Assembly: GCA_019347945.1 (NCBI GenBank) | Contig: JAHWKK010000004.1 | Coordinates: 124,001 to 188,000 of the forward strand | Reading direction: 5' to 3' | Length of the DNA stretch: 64,000 nucleotides | Source of the DNA: Acidobacteriota bacterium | GTDB lineage: Bacteria > Acidobacteriota > Thermoanaerobaculia > Gp7-AA8 > JAHWKK01 | Shown: piece by piece, positions 1 through 14,524 of the stretch | Numbering within the stretch: the first letter of the stretch is position 1 | Layout of the letters: the number at the start of each line of letters is the position of its first letter | Translations under genes and position numbers: made by a program | Notes under the pieces: generated by a model | The model's input: the letters and a program-made list of their open reading frames with translations, nothing else | Databases searched by the model: none | Told to the model about the DNA's origin: nothing

Positions 1-1803
1 GGTGGAGCCGAGGGGAAGACCACCAGTCCATCCGGAGTCGAACCCGATGAATGATGCTCCCGTTGCACGCCCCATCAGGTCGAGCAGCATCGCGACGTCG
101 TCCGGGTTCTCGTGGCGCAGGATGACCAGTGAGCCACGAGCGAACTCGCGCTCGCCCAACCGCCCCCGCTCAGAGAGAACACCGAAGCGGATCTGACGGT
201 CGAGCAGTCTTCCGGCGGCCTTGAAAACAGCCGGCTCCGCGCCGTCGAGGACCCATCCGTACCGCGCCGGCGGCGCGCCCCCCGCCGGCTGAGAAGGGCG
301 GGCCGCGCTCGATACCGGAAGCGGTGCGGTCACTCTCCACGAATCGAGATTCAGTGCGAGGGGAAGCGACCAGCCGGTAATGTCGTAGAACTCGGTCGAT
401 TCGTCGAACTCGACCCTCTCCCGCTGTTTCTCGAGAAACTCAGGCGAAACTTCCGGCGAACGCTCGAACAATGTGTTGACGAGCCCCCCGGCAGGTTGCG
501 CGACCGGGATGACGAGCGCCCCGGCGGGGAGCGACGTCGAGACGACACGCGCGGTCTCGACGGCCTGCGCGCGGACGGTCCTCGAATCCGCGAGAAACGA
601 GTACTCGATCCCCTGGACGTCGAGAAGCCGGATGAGATCGCCGAAGAAACGAGAATCGGGATCGATGACGAACTGGGTCGGGTCGTCGAGCAACCTGGCG
701 CGCGCGTTCCACGTATGCTCGAGAAGGCTCGCAGCGTTTGCCGAAGCCGTCCGGACCGTCGTGATCGCCGCAGTCGTGTGCTTCTGGATCCGGTCGCTCA
801 ACGTGACGAGCCGCTCGTCCTCGGTCTCGACGATTGTCCCGGCTGCTCCATGTCCCCCGACCTCGTAGGTCATACCGATGGAGCCTCGAAGGCTCGGCCA
901 TGAGTCGCCGTAGCCGGGATAAAACAGATCGAAAGCCTCGCCGACGAAGAACGGCCACCCATGCTCCGAGAAGGCCTCGGCATTCTCTCGTCCGAATCGG
1001 TCGAGCCACGCGGTGGTGTCGGGATGAATGTTGGTGTTGACGGGGCTCGTCGCCGGCGGGAAGAAATACGTGTCTTCGTAGTACATCTCGTGAAGGTCGA
1101 CGACGACCTGAGGCTGCCAATCGCGATAGACGGCGATGCGACCGCGCGTTTCCGGCTGAGTTGCCCACGCCCAGTCTCGATTCATATCGAAGAGATAGTG
1201 GTTGTATCGCCCCCCGGGCCATTGCTCACGATGCTCGACCGCTTCCGGATTCGGATTCGGACGCACACCCTGCGTCTGGTGATACCAGCCGACATAGCGT
1301 TCGCGGCCATCGGGGTTCTGGACCGGATCGATCAGCAGGATCGTATTTCCGAGGATCTCTTCCCCCGCTTCGCTCACGGCCCACCAGGCGACGCGCATCG
1401 CCGCCTCGGACGATGACGACTCGTTGCCGTGAACACCGAACGCCAGCCAGACCACGACCGGCTCCTCTTCCGCGGTGCGGCGAAGCGCCGAGAAAGTCGT
1501 TTTGCGCGGGTTGAGGAGCTGACGGTGACGGAGGCGGATCTCGTCGATGCGCGCCTGGTTCGATTCGGTCGTGATGACCGCGAGGGTGAGCGGGCGCCCT
1601 TCCCACGTTTCGCCGTACTGCTCAATCGAGACCTTCCCCGACTCCGCGGCGAGATGATCGAAATAGTCGACGATCCGGTGGTGAGGCGTGAACCTCGTTC
1701 CGAGCTCGTAGCCGAGAAACTCCGAAGGGGCAGTCGGCTGTGCGAGAAGCGGAAGAGCGAAAAGGGAGAAAAGAAGAGCTCTGCTGCCGAGTGTACGCAT
1801 CAT
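1..1803 (-). CDS. Secreted M14-family zinc carboxypeptidase, C-terminus cut by window edge
   Basis: A reading frame of 601 codons runs off the left edge. It opens with two consecutive ATG codons and a short hydrophobic signal peptide ending near AQPTAP. The M14 zinc site is visible: HGNE (His125, Glu128) and a later His in VVVDLHEM (about residue 238). The likely catalytic Glu sits in GMTYEVGG (about residue 314). The C-terminal half has the FYDITGWSLPLA stretch, which I associate with large exported M14 peptidases. The role is probably release of C-terminal amino acids from peptides in the periplasm or outside the cell. It lies 30 bases downstream of the TonB-like gene and is probably co-transcribed with it and argF. 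Function beyond family level is not known. Confidence 0.9.
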   Translation of the reverse strand, partial: MMRTLGSRALLFSLFALPLLAQPTAPSEFLGYELGTRFTPHHRIVDYFDHLAAESGKVSIEQYGETWEGRPLTLAVITTESNQARIDEIRLRHRQLLNPRKTTFSALRRTAEEEPVVVWLAFGVHGNESSSSEAAMRVAWWAVSEAGEEILGNTILLIDPVQNPDGRERYVGWYHQTQGVRPNPNPEAVEHREQWPGGRYNHYLFDMNRDWAWATQPETRGRIAVYRDWQPQVVVDLHEMYYEDTYFFPPATSPVNTNIHPDTTAWLDRFGRENAEAFSEHGWPFFVGEAFDLFYPGYGDSWPSLRGSIGMTYEVGGHGAAGTIVETEDERLVTLSDRIQKHTTAAITTVRTASANAASLLEHTWNARARLLDDPTQFVIDPDSRFFGDLIRLLDVQGIEYSFLADSRTVRAQAVETARVVSTSLPAGALVIPVAQPAGGLVNTLFERSPEVSPEFLEKQRERVEFDESTEFYDITGWSLPLALNLDSWRVTAPLPVSSAARPSQPAGGAPPARYGWVLDGAEPAVFKAAGRLLDRQIRFGVLSERGRLGEREFARGSLVILRHENPDDVAMLLDLMGRATGASFIGFDSGWTGGLPLGST

Positions 1804-1833
1804 CGCGGGCGATTCTATCGCGCCCCGCAGCGC

Positions 1834-2904
1834 TCAACGCGATCGGAGGCTGAAGTTCACCGTGACGGTGTAGTAGACATCGATCGGGCGGCCGCGGTAT
1901 GTGGCGGGTCGGAATGTCCAGCGTTCCACGGCGCTTCGGGCAGCCTCTCCGAGACCCTGCGGCTGATCCTTGAGGATCTGTGCGCTCTCGACGCGGCCAT
2001 CGCGCGTGACGATGGCGCGGATGACCACCGGACCCTCGACGCCGGCGCGGCGTGCTGCGCTCGGATAGCGGGGCGATGGCTTGCGGATCGGAATCGGCTC
2101 GGTTCCTCCCGGAGGAACGGTGGCGTAAACGCCGCCCGCCGGAGCAGCTTCGGGAGCCGGTGGGGCGGGAGCCGGCTCCGGCTCAGGCTCGCGCTCGTCC
2201 TCGCGTTCCCGCTCGCGCTGGATCTCTTCCCAACGGTCGGCAAAATCCTCGAATGGCCTCCGCTCGTCTTCGAGCGGCTCTTCCTCCTCGAGATCGATCG
2301 AGGATTCGTCGCCCGCGGCGACCGTCATTTCGGGCGAGCCGGCAACCGACAGCTCGACGCTCCCGACATCGACCCAGACGATCGACCCGCCGATCGAGAC
2401 CGCGTAGAAATCCTGCTCCCGCGTTCGGACCTCGACCCGCTGACGCGCCGGAAGATCTCCGACGACCGGATAGAAATATCCCGGACCTGCGTAGAGAGGA
2501 GCTTTCTCAGTCATGTGACCAGCGATGGTCGGCAACTGCAGAATCTGCTCGTTTTTCGCGAGACGCGCCTCCCGCTCGGCATTCCGCTCGAGCGCGGTCC
2601 GCTCCACGAACCCTTCGACCGCGCGGGCAGTTCGAATACGGGCCCAGGTCCCCTCGGATCCCATCAGCGTCACCTGGTCTCCGGAGTGGATCGTCGCCGC
2701 GACGGCGGCCTCCGCATCCGGACGCGATCGCACCTTCAGCTCGAGAGGAATCACGTAGAGAGCGTCGGCTCCAACGTCATCAGCGGCTCGATCCTCACCG
2801 CGAGGCCAGTAGAGAAGAAGGAGCGCGAGAAGGACGAAAAAAACCGCGGCCAGCCCGAAAACGAGCAGCAATCCTCGCCGGCTCGAGTCGGTCCGTTCCT
2901 TCAT
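1834..2904 (-). CDS. TonB C-terminal domain protein with SH3-like region
   Basis: A 356-residue protein. It has a short charged N-terminus and one membrane segment (about residues 11-33, LLLVFGLAAVFFVLLALLLL). Two SH3-like stretches follow (about 50-110 and 125-185, containing ALYVIPLELKVRSRPD and APLYAGPGYFYPVVG). Next comes an acidic region and a Glu/Pro repeat (REREREDEREPEPEPAPAPP), and then a TonB C-terminal fold (about 270-356, PSPRYPSAARRAGVEGPVVI). This is the layout of an inner-membrane TonB-family energy transducer or envelope adaptor. No ExbB/ExbD genes are adjacent, so energising a receptor is not shown. Its start overlaps the argF stop by four bases (ATGA), which suggests coupled translation. 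Confidence 0.85.
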   Translation of the reverse strand: MKERTDSSRRGLLLVFGLAAVFFVLLALLLLYWPRGEDRAADDVGADALYVIPLELKVRSRPDAEAAVAATIHSGDQVTLMGSEGTWARIRTARAVEGFVERTALERNAEREARLAKNEQILQLPTIAGHMTEKAPLYAGPGYFYPVVGDLPARQRVEVRTREQDFYAVSIGGSIVWVDVGSVELSVAGSPEMTVAAGDESSIDLEEEEPLEDERRPFEDFADRWEEIQREREREDEREPEPEPAPAPPAPEAAPAGGVYATVPPGGTEPIPIRKPSPRYPSAARRAGVEGPVVIRAIVTRDGRVESAQILKDQPQGLGEAARSAVERWTFRPATYRGRPIDVYYTVTVNFSLRSR

Positions 2905-3830
2905 TCAGCGTCCTTTTTCATCAGAAGGTACATCAGCGCTTTCTGCACGTGCAATCGGTTTTCCGCCTCGTCGAAGATCACCGACTGCGGTCCGTCCGCG
3001 ACGGCTGCGGAAACCTCTTCTCCACGATGCGCCGGAAGACAATGCATGAAGATCGCCTGCTCATTCGCCATCGACATCACGCGCTCGTCTACGATCCATC
3101 CCTCGAACGCAGCCTTCCGCCGCGCATCCTCGTCCTCCTGCCCCATCGAGACCCAGACGTCGGTCTCGACGACATCGGCACCTCCGGCTGCCTCTTCAAG
3201 TGAATTGGTCAGCGTGATCGTGGTTCCTGCGGCTTTCGCATCCTCCATCGCTGATTTGACGACCGAAGGGTCCGGTTCGAAACCCTTCGGTGTCGCAACG
3301 GCGATGTTCATCCCCACTTTCGGCGCACCGTACATGAGCGAATGCGCCATGTTGTTCCCGTCACCGATCCATGCGAGCTTTTTTCCGCGAAGGTCGCCCA
3401 GCTTTTCCCGGGCCGTGAAGTAATCCGTCAGTCCCTGGCAGGGGTGGAGGAGATCCGTCAGCCCGTTGATGACCGGCACCGTCGCGTGTTTCGCGAGCTC
3501 GGTGACGGTTGCATGGGCGTAGGTTCTCGCCATGATTCCGTCGACGTAACGGGAAAGGACCTTAGCCGTGTCCTCGATCGTCTCACCGCGACCGAGTTGA
3601 ATGTCACGAGAAGAGAGAAAGAGCGCGTGTCCGCCGAGCTGAAACATCCCGACCTCGAACGAGACACGCGTGCGGGTCGAGGACTTCTCGAAGATCATCC
3701 CGAGCGTCTTGCCGCGGAGAGATCCGCTGAACTCACGCGGGCTCTTTTTGATGTCCGTTGCGACCTGGAAGATGTGGTCGACCTCTTCAGCGGTGTAATC
3801 GTGGATCGAAACGAGGTCCTTGTTGGTCAA
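2901..3830 (-). CDS. argF: Ornithine carbamoyltransferase
   Basis: Makes citrulline from ornithine and carbamoyl phosphate in arginine synthesis; cytosolic trimer in the family. The 309-residue product shows the carbamoyl-phosphate motif SSTRTRVSFE, the HPCQGLTD motif and the ornithine/catalytic MHCLPAHRG motif. The open frame extends far upstream, but homology begins at TNKDLVSIHDY. I therefore chose the TTG at 3830, which is preceded by GGAAAGGAA about nine bases upstream. No other arginine gene is adjacent. It leads a minus-strand set with a TonB-like protein and an M14 peptidase, an unusual grouping for argF. Confidence 0.95.
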   Translation of the reverse strand: MTNKDLVSIHDYTAEEVDHIFQVATDIKKSPREFSGSLRGKTLGMIFEKSSTRTRVSFEVGMFQLGGHALFLSSRDIQLGRGETIEDTAKVLSRYVDGIMARTYAHATVTELAKHATVPVINGLTDLLHPCQGLTDYFTAREKLGDLRGKKLAWIGDGNNMAHSLMYGAPKVGMNIAVATPKGFEPDPSVVKSAMEDAKAAGTTITLTNSLEEAAGGADVVETDVWVSMGQEDEDARRKAAFEGWIVDERVMSMANEQAIFMHCLPAHRGEEVSAAVADGPQSVIFDEAENRLHVQKALMYLLMKKDAE

Positions 3831-3929
3831 GTGATGGATTCCTTTCCTGAAACGTGTCGCGCACGATAACCGAGTCGCTCGCCGATCGCTATTCCGCCCG
3901 GCACCGAATCGGCACGCCGTCTCTGCTGC

Positions 3930-4790
3930 ATGAGCGAGCTCGCAACGAAGATCCGGACGTTCCCCGTGCCGCCCCCGCACTGGGTCGGCGACGGTTTCCC
4001 GGTCCGCAGTCTGATCACGCCGCAGGACCCGGCCCGGATCAGCCCCTTCCTTCTCCTCGACTACGGGGGGCCTGTGGACTTTCCTCCGACCACCGAAAAG
4101 CGGGGCGTCGGGCCCCATCCACACAAGGGGTTCGAGACGGTGACGATCGTTTTTGACGGCGGCGTTGCGCACCGCGACTCGAGCGGAGCGAGCGGAGAGA
4201 TCGGTCCGGGCGATGTGCAATGGATGACGGCAGGAGCCGGCCTGATCCACGAAGAGCTGCATTCGGAGTCATTCCGCAGCAGCGGCGGACCGTTCGAGAT
4301 GGTCCAGCTCTGGGTGAACCTTCCGTCCGCGTCGAAGTCTCTGCCGCCGCGGTACCAGACGATTCTGTCGTCCATGATCCCTTCGATCGAGCGCGACGGA
4401 ACGACCGTCCGGGTCATCTCGGGAGAGCTCGAGGGCCATCGCGGTCCGGCCGAAACGCAGACGCCGGTCAACGTGCTCGACGTCCGGCATCACGAGGCGG
4501 CGTCGCGCGACATCGAGCTTCCGGAAGGACACACGAAGCTCGTCGTCGCGCTGCAGGGATCGCTCGACGTTGAAGGCGTCCGCGTAGACGCGCCGATCAC
4601 GGTCGAGCTCGGCCGTGCCACCACCAGCATCACGATCCGCTCCGAGGCCGCAGCGCACTACCTCGTGCTCACCGGAGAGCCGATCCGTGAGCCCGTTTTC
4701 GCATGGGGACCGTTCGTGATGAGCTCCCGCGCCGAGATCGCGGAAGCGGTCGAGATGTACGAGGCCGGACGGCTCGGATCGCTCAGCTGA
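3930..4790 (+). CDS. Pirin family protein (cupin)
   Basis: A 286-residue bicupin. The N-terminal pirin motif with metal-binding histidines is present (HPHKGFETVTIVFDG, then GDVQWMTAGAGLIHEE about 45 residues later), and the C-terminal pirin domain ends in EPVFAWGPFVMSSR. Family members bind Fe(II); some have quercetin dioxygenase activity and others act as redox sensors, so the role here is open. Divergent from argF with 99 bases between, and 27 bases upstream of the aldehyde dehydrogenase gene, with which it probably forms a transcript. Confidence 0.93.
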   Translation: MSELATKIRTFPVPPPHWVGDGFPVRSLITPQDPARISPFLLLDYGGPVDFPPTTEKRGVGPHPHKGFETVTIVFDGGVAHRDSSGASGEIGPGDVQWMTAGAGLIHEELHSESFRSSGGPFEMVQLWVNLPSASKSLPPRYQTILSSMIPSIERDGTTVRVISGELEGHRGPAETQTPVNVLDVRHHEAASRDIELPEGHTKLVVALQGSLDVEGVRVDAPITVELGRATTSITIRSEAAAHYLVLTGEPIREPVFAWGPFVMSSRAEIAEAVEMYEAGRLGSLS

Positions 4791-4817
4791 GCGAAGACAA
4801 CTGAAAGGATTCTGCCG

Positions 4818-6179
4818 ATGATCGCCACCGTCAACCCGGCAACGGGGAAGCAGGAAAAGATGTTCGACGAGCTCACCGACCAGGAGCTCGAAGCCAGACT
4901 CGATCTTGCAGCGCGGACGTTCGAACGCTACCGGAGGACGTCATTCGCCGAGCGAAGCGGGTGGATGGCGCGCGCAGGAGACATTCTCGAGGAGCGCACA
5001 GACGAGCTCGCCCGGATGATGACCCTCGAGATGGGAAAGCCGATCGGACAGGCTCGTTCCGAGATCGAAAAGTGCGCCTGGGTCTGCCGGCACTACGCCG
5101 AGCACGCCGAGGATTTTCTCGCGGACAAGGTCGTCAAAACAGACGCGAAGAAGAGCTTCGTCGCCTATCAGCCCCTCGGCGTCGTCCTCGCGATCATGCC
5201 GTGGAACTTTCCGTTCTGGCAGGTCTTCCGGTTCATCGCGCCGTCGATCATGGCCGGCAACGTCGGCCTGCTGAAGCACGCCTCGAACGTGCCGCAGTGC
5301 GCGCTCGCGATCGAGAAAGTGATGCACGATGCGGGCTTCGAAAAAGGGGTGTTCCAGACCCTGTTGATCGGCTCGAAAAAGGTGAAGAAGATCATTGAGG
5401 ACGACAGGATCGCGGCCGCGACGCTCACCGGCAGCGAGCCGGCCGGGCGCGACGTCGCGGCGACGGCCGGATCGAAGATCAAGCCGGTCGTGCTCGAGCT
5501 CGGCGGCAGCGATCCGTTCGTCGTCATGCCGAGCGCCGATCTCGACGAGGCCGTCAAAACGGCGGTCAAGGCACGGACAATAAACAGCGGCCAGTCGTGC
5601 ATCGCAGCCAAGCGATTCATCGTGCACGAGGCGATCGCGGACGAGTTCACGAAGAAGTTCGTCGAGCGGATGAAGGGGCTGAAGGTCGGGGATCCGGCCG
5701 ACGAGAGCGTCGATGTCGGCCCGCTCGCCGGCGAGGATCTGATGGACGATCTTCACGAGCAGGTACAGAAGACGGTCGACGCGGGTGCGAAGATTCTCAC
5801 CGGGGGAAAGAAGCTCGACCGGGACGGCTGGTTCTACGAGCCGACGGTGCTGAGCGAGATCCCCGACGGCTCGCCCGCCGACGAGGAGGAGCTCTTCGGA
5901 CCGGTGGCGTCGGTGTTCGTCGTGAAAGATCTCGAGGAAGCGATCGCCAAAGCCAACGACACGACCTTCGGTCTCGGAGCGTCCGCCTGGACCACCGACG
6001 AAAGTGAGACTGAGCGCTTCGTACGCGAGCTCGCCGCGGGACTCGTCTTCATCAACTCGATGGTCGCATCGAACCCGAACCTTCCATTCGGCGGGGTCAA
6101 GCGGTCCGGTCTCGGCCGTGAGCTCGGGGAACACGGCATCCACGAGTTCGTGAACATCAAAGCGGTCTGGCAGGACTAG
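4818..6179 (+). CDS. NAD(P)-dependent aldehyde dehydrogenase, succinate-semialdehyde type
   Basis: Oxidises an aldehyde to the acid, probably succinate semialdehyde to succinate. The 453-residue protein carries the Rossmann region, the Glu motif ELGGSDPFVV and the catalytic Cys in NSGQSCIAAKRF. The MPWNFPFWQVFRF and MTLEMGKPIGQARSE stretches resemble GabD/Sad-type enzymes, which start with a short ATVNPATGK segment as seen here. The C-terminus PFGGVKRSGLGRELGEHGI is intact. It follows the pirin gene closely. Substrate is inferred from family resemblance only; no gabT is nearby. Confidence 0.92.
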   Translation: MIATVNPATGKQEKMFDELTDQELEARLDLAARTFERYRRTSFAERSGWMARAGDILEERTDELARMMTLEMGKPIGQARSEIEKCAWVCRHYAEHAEDFLADKVVKTDAKKSFVAYQPLGVVLAIMPWNFPFWQVFRFIAPSIMAGNVGLLKHASNVPQCALAIEKVMHDAGFEKGVFQTLLIGSKKVKKIIEDDRIAAATLTGSEPAGRDVAATAGSKIKPVVLELGGSDPFVVMPSADLDEAVKTAVKARTINSGQSCIAAKRFIVHEAIADEFTKKFVERMKGLKVGDPADESVDVGPLAGEDLMDDLHEQVQKTVDAGAKILTGGKKLDRDGWFYEPTVLSEIPDGSPADEEELFGPVASVFVVKDLEEAIAKANDTTFGLGASAWTTDESETERFVRELAAGLVFINSMVASNPNLPFGGVKRSGLGRELGEHGIHEFVNIKAVWQD

Positions 6180-6200
6180 GTTCTCCGGCCCGGAGACCTA

Positions 6201-6232
6201 AAGAAAAACGGCCACCCCTGAGGAGTGGCCGT
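6201..6232 (-). terminator. Rho-independent terminator of tRNA-Asn (minus strand)
   Basis: On the minus strand a 7-bp GC-rich stem (CGGCCAC/GTGGCCG, loop about nine bases, 6209-6231) is followed by TTTTT. It lies just after the tRNA-Asn CCA end. On the plus strand the same hairpin lacks a T run, so it is a weaker candidate for the aldehyde dehydrogenase transcript. Confidence 0.75.
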
Positions 6233-6243
6233 GGCTCGTGATC

Positions 6244-6318
6244 TGGCTCCGGCAGCAGGATTTGAACCTGCGACAAACGGATTAACAGTCCGCTGCTCTA
6301 CCGCTGAGCTATGCCGGA
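6244..6318 (-). tRNA. tRNA-Asn (anticodon GTT)
   Basis: 75 bases including an encoded CCA. The acceptor arms TCCGGCA and TGCCGGA pair, the discriminator is G, the anticodon loop reads CTGTTAA and the T arm has GGTTCAAATCC. It lies alone on the minus strand between two plus-strand genes and is followed by a terminator. Confidence 0.97.
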
Positions 6319-6417
6319 AAATGGCCGGATTACCCGGTTTTCGGGGTTTCTTAACTCACCTCATGCCGGTTTTATTCACCCTCCCCCGCTCACCGCTGCG
6401 ATATCCTCTGGACCCGC

Positions 6418-7911
6418 ATGCCGACCGACATCATCATCAACGCCGGACGCCACGAGTCGCGAATTGCCGTCCTCGACGAGGGGCGCGTGGTCGAGCTCTG
6501 GATCGAGCGGAAGCGCCACAACACCATCGTCGGAAACATCTACAAGGGTCGGGTCACGAAGGTTCTCCCGGGGATGCAGTCGGCGTTCGTCAACGTCGGA
6601 CTCGACCGGGATGCGTTCCTCTACGTCTCCGACGTGCAGGAAGAAGTCGAGATCGACGACGAGGAGAGCGACGAGCTCGCGCTCGAGGAAGTCCATCAGC
6701 TGAAAGCCGAGACCTCCATCGCCGACCTCCTCCGGGAAGGCCAGGAGGTCATGGTCCAGGTCATCAAGGACTCGATCGCCGCCAAGGGCGCGCGCGTAAC
6801 GACGCACATCACCCTCCCCGGCCGCTTCCTGGTCTACATGCCGACGATCCGACACGTCGGCGTCTCTCGGAGAATCGAGGAGGACGCCGAGCGGGACAGG
6901 CTCAAGGCGATCCTCGAGATTCTCGATTCAGGCGACGGCGGACTGATCGCCCGCACGGCGGGAGAAGGGCGTGAGGCCGAGGACTTTCAGGCTGACTTCG
7001 ATTACCTCTCGGCGCTGTGGGACCGAATCCGTCACCGGGCGGAAAAGCAGAGCGCTCCGTCGGTGGTCCATCGCGATCTCGACCTCGTGCTGAGGACGAT
7101 CCGGGACGTTCTGTCGGTCGACGTGAAGTCCGTCTGGATCGATTCGGTCGACGAATACGAGCGGGTCGTCGAGTTCCTCGATCAGATCCAGCCCAGGCTT
7201 ACCGGTCGCGTCCGTCTTTACTCGCGGGAGAATCCGATCTTCGACGAGTTCGGCATCGAACCGGAGATCGAGAAGGCACTCCGTCCGAAAGTCTGGCTCA
7301 AATCCGGCGGCTACATCGTGATCAATCAGACCGAAGCGCTCGTGTCGATCGACGTCAACACGGGAAAGTTCGTCGGAAAGAGCAACCTCGAAGAGACGGT
7401 CTTCAAGGCGAACATCGAGGCCGCGAAAGAAATCGTCCGGCAGATCCGGCTGCGGGATCTCGGTGGAATCATCGTGGTCGACTTCATCGACATGGAGGAT
7501 CCCGACAACCGCGACGCTCTGTTCAGGGAGTTCGAGAGCGAGATCCGGAAGGACCGGTCGAAGACGAGAATCCTGCAGATCTCGGAGTTCGGGCTGATCG
7601 AGATGACCCGCAAGCGCGTCCGGCAAAGCCTCGAGCGCTCGCTGACTCAACCGTGCCCGTATTGCGCCGGCACCGGCAGGATCTCGTCGAACCTGACGAT
7701 CATGCTCGAGATCTGGCGGCAGCTGGTCAAGCTGCGCGACATCAGAGAAACCCAGGAGCTGGTCATCCGGGTAAACTCCGATATTTACGAAGCGGTCAAG
7801 TCGGACGAGGACCATATTTTCGACGAGATCGAGGGGTTGCTCGGGACACATATCGCCTTCACACCGGACCCCGCGTTGCACCGCGAACAGTTCGAGATCG
7901 TACGCTCATGA
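6418..7911 (+). CDS. rng: Ribonuclease G (RNase E/G family)
   Basis: A 497-residue endoribonuclease of the RNase G type, processing 16S rRNA 5' ends and mRNA. The N-terminal S1 domain is visible (GNIYKGRVTKVLPGMQSAFV), followed by the catalytic DNase-I-like region with ALVSIDVNTGKFVGK and IIVVDFIDMED (metal-binding Asp). The Zn-link motif is CPYCAGTGRI. It lacks the long C-terminal degradosome scaffold of RNase E. The gene downstream is a small zinc-ribbon protein. The ATG at 6418 starts right at the conserved N-terminus. Confidence 0.96.
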   Translation: MPTDIIINAGRHESRIAVLDEGRVVELWIERKRHNTIVGNIYKGRVTKVLPGMQSAFVNVGLDRDAFLYVSDVQEEVEIDDEESDELALEEVHQLKAETSIADLLREGQEVMVQVIKDSIAAKGARVTTHITLPGRFLVYMPTIRHVGVSRRIEEDAERDRLKAILEILDSGDGGLIARTAGEGREAEDFQADFDYLSALWDRIRHRAEKQSAPSVVHRDLDLVLRTIRDVLSVDVKSVWIDSVDEYERVVEFLDQIQPRLTGRVRLYSRENPIFDEFGIEPEIEKALRPKVWLKSGGYIVINQTEALVSIDVNTGKFVGKSNLEETVFKANIEAAKEIVRQIRLRDLGGIIVVDFIDMEDPDNRDALFREFESEIRKDRSKTRILQISEFGLIEMTRKRVRQSLERSLTQPCPYCAGTGRISSNLTIMLEIWRQLVKLRDIRETQELVIRVNSDIYEAVKSDEDHIFDEIEGLLGTHIAFTPDPALHREQFEIVRS

Positions 7912-7964
7912 TGTCGTCTCCGTGGCATGTGCTGTGCAGCCTCGGCCCTTGCCTCAGGTGACTC

Positions 7965-8305
7965 ATGGCTCTCGAAGACGCCTTTCAAAATCTCAGTGAA
8001 TTCTTCTCCAGCCTCGACGAGGAAGGGGAGCAGGAGCTCGAGCTTTCCCACAATCTCGTCATCGTCTGTCCGGACTGCGGAAAGAATGTGGCCTTCAGAA
8101 AGCGCTGCCCGAAATGCGGCGGCGACAGCTGGATTCCAGCAGGCCATGCCGGCGGCATCTTCGAGCGGATGAAGGTTTCCCGGATGCGCGAGCGAATCAC
8201 CGAGGACGAAGAGATCGAAGAGCTCTCGGCGGACGCGGCCAGCCCGGATGAAGACGAGGACGAGGACGACACCGACGCGCCCACCTCCCGGGAATCCGGA
8301 TCGAT

Positions 8306-8309
<4 letters not shown>
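7965..8309 (+). CDS. Small zinc-ribbon protein of unknown function
   Basis: A 114-residue hydrophilic protein with one four-Cys zinc ribbon ([20 protein letters not shown], about residues 33-53) and a very acidic C-terminal tail ([14 protein letters not shown]). The N-terminal 30 residues are also acidic. No enzyme motif is seen. It lies 53 bases after RNase G and is probably co-transcribed, so an RNA-related role is possible but is only inferred from position. Its stop codon overlaps the gyrA stop tail to tail by four bases. Confidence 0.75.
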
Positions 8310-10825
<2,516 letters not shown>

Positions 10826-10830
10826 AGTGA

Positions 10831-13281
<2,451 letters not shown>

Positions 13282-13415
13282 TCACGGCCAAACCGTCGAA
13301 ACGTGCGCAGACATCCCAAAGGAAAAATGGCGGGATGCGCTGCCCGGAAGAACGTCTCATTTTACCAGAAAATTCTTCAACCTGAACGGTTTACGCCTCT
13401 GTAAAGCCCGGTTTT

Positions 13416-14522
13416 TCAGGCGATGTCACGCATTCGGGAGACCCGCCCCCCGGAGATTGTGAGAATCCGGTGGGAACCGAGGTTCAGGGCTTCCAAAACC
13501 GTGTGTTTTGCGGAGGAGGTCAGGATCTGGCCTCCATTCCGGAATCGCAGGAAGAGCCGTTCGATCACCCCGAGGTCGAGCTCGGCGTCGACATCGTCGA
13601 GAATGAAGATGGGAGGCGAGCCGAATCGCTCGATCTGCAGCTCGATCTTTGCCATTTTGAGAAACAGCACGAGCATCTTGATCTGCCCGCTCGAGAGCAG
13701 CTCCGCAGCGATTTCGCCGCCGGTCCCGAACCAAAGCTCGTCCCGATGGGCTCCCCGCAGGGTGTGGCCCACACGGAGCTCCCTCGATCGGATATCGCGG
13801 AGGCCGGACAGGTCGCCGGACTCCCCTTCCGGAACCGAGGGGCGGTACTCGATCTCGATTTCCGGCATGCTCCCACCGTGGTCGCGGATCAGCCGGCGGA
13901 CGACTTCCGCGAGCCGCGAGACGAACTCGGCACGGGACTTCCGGATTTGCGCGGAATTGCGGATGAGCTCGAGGTCCCAGGGGTCGAGAGCGCTGGCTCG
14001 CTCGCGTGATTCGGCAATGGCCTGGATCATTGCGTTCCGCTGCCGGACGGTGCGCTGGAATCTCCCGAGCTCCTCCAGATATGCGGGATCGAGATGGGCG
14101 ATGCCTCGATCGAGGAATCGCCTCCGTTCGATCGGACCGCCACGAAGAATGGCGAGCCGGTCCGCTGAGTAGGCGATCACCGGGACCTGCCGGAGGTATT
14201 CGTGAAGCGTCACGGCGTCGCCGTTGACTTCGAGCCGGCGGCGCCGTGGCGGGCCGAGCTCGATTCCCACGGAGATGGAACGGTTCAGCTTGCCTTCAAC
14301 GACGTCGCCCGACGCGTAGATCAGCCCGCTGCCGGTTCTCGAAAGGCTGGCGATGCGCGAGGTCCGGAACGAGCGCGTGGTGGCGAGGAAGTAGACGGCC
14401 TCGAGGAGGTTCGTCTTTCCTTCTCCGTTGTCGCCGGCTACGAGATTGACCCCTTCGATGAGCTCGACGGTTCCGGGCTCCAGGTTTCTGAAGTTCCGGG
14501 TCGTGAACGAGCCGAGAAACAC
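13416..14522 (-). CDS. recF: DNA replication and repair protein RecF
   Basis: 368 residues; an SMC-like ATPase that helps load RecA at gaps. The Walker A motif GDNGEGKTNLLEAVYF is near residue 30, the signature region is LLSSGQIKMLVLFLKMA, and Walker B is PPIFILDDVDAELD. It starts two bases after the dnaN stop, so translation is probably coupled. A gap of about 190 bases separates it from gyrB, where a gyrB promoter is likely although I could not assign one. Confidence 0.96.
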   Translation of the reverse strand: MFLGSFTTRNFRNLEPGTVELIEGVNLVAGDNGEGKTNLLEAVYFLATTRSFRTSRIASLSRTGSGLIYASGDVVEGKLNRSISVGIELGPPRRRRLEVNGDAVTLHEYLRQVPVIAYSADRLAILRGGPIERRRFLDRGIAHLDPAYLEELGRFQRTVRQRNAMIQAIAESRERASALDPWDLELIRNSAQIRKSRAEFVSRLAEVVRRLIRDHGGSMPEIEIEYRPSVPEGESGDLSGLRDIRSRELRVGHTLRGAHRDELWFGTGGEIAAELLSSGQIKMLVLFLKMAKIELQIERFGSPPIFILDDVDAELDLGVIERLFLRFRNGGQILTSSAKHTVLEALNLGSHRILTISGGRVSRMRDIA

Positions 14523-14524
14523 GT

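Noticed and set aside
1429-3423. A 664-codon plus-strand open frame across the M14 peptidase, TonB-like and argF genes
   Set aside because: It lies opposite three genes with clear family motifs and has the composition of a GC-rich antisense shadow; no domain was recognised.
6209-6231. Hairpin read as a plus-strand terminator for the aldehyde dehydrogenase
   Set aside because: No T run follows on the plus strand; the T run is on the minus strand and serves tRNA-Asn.
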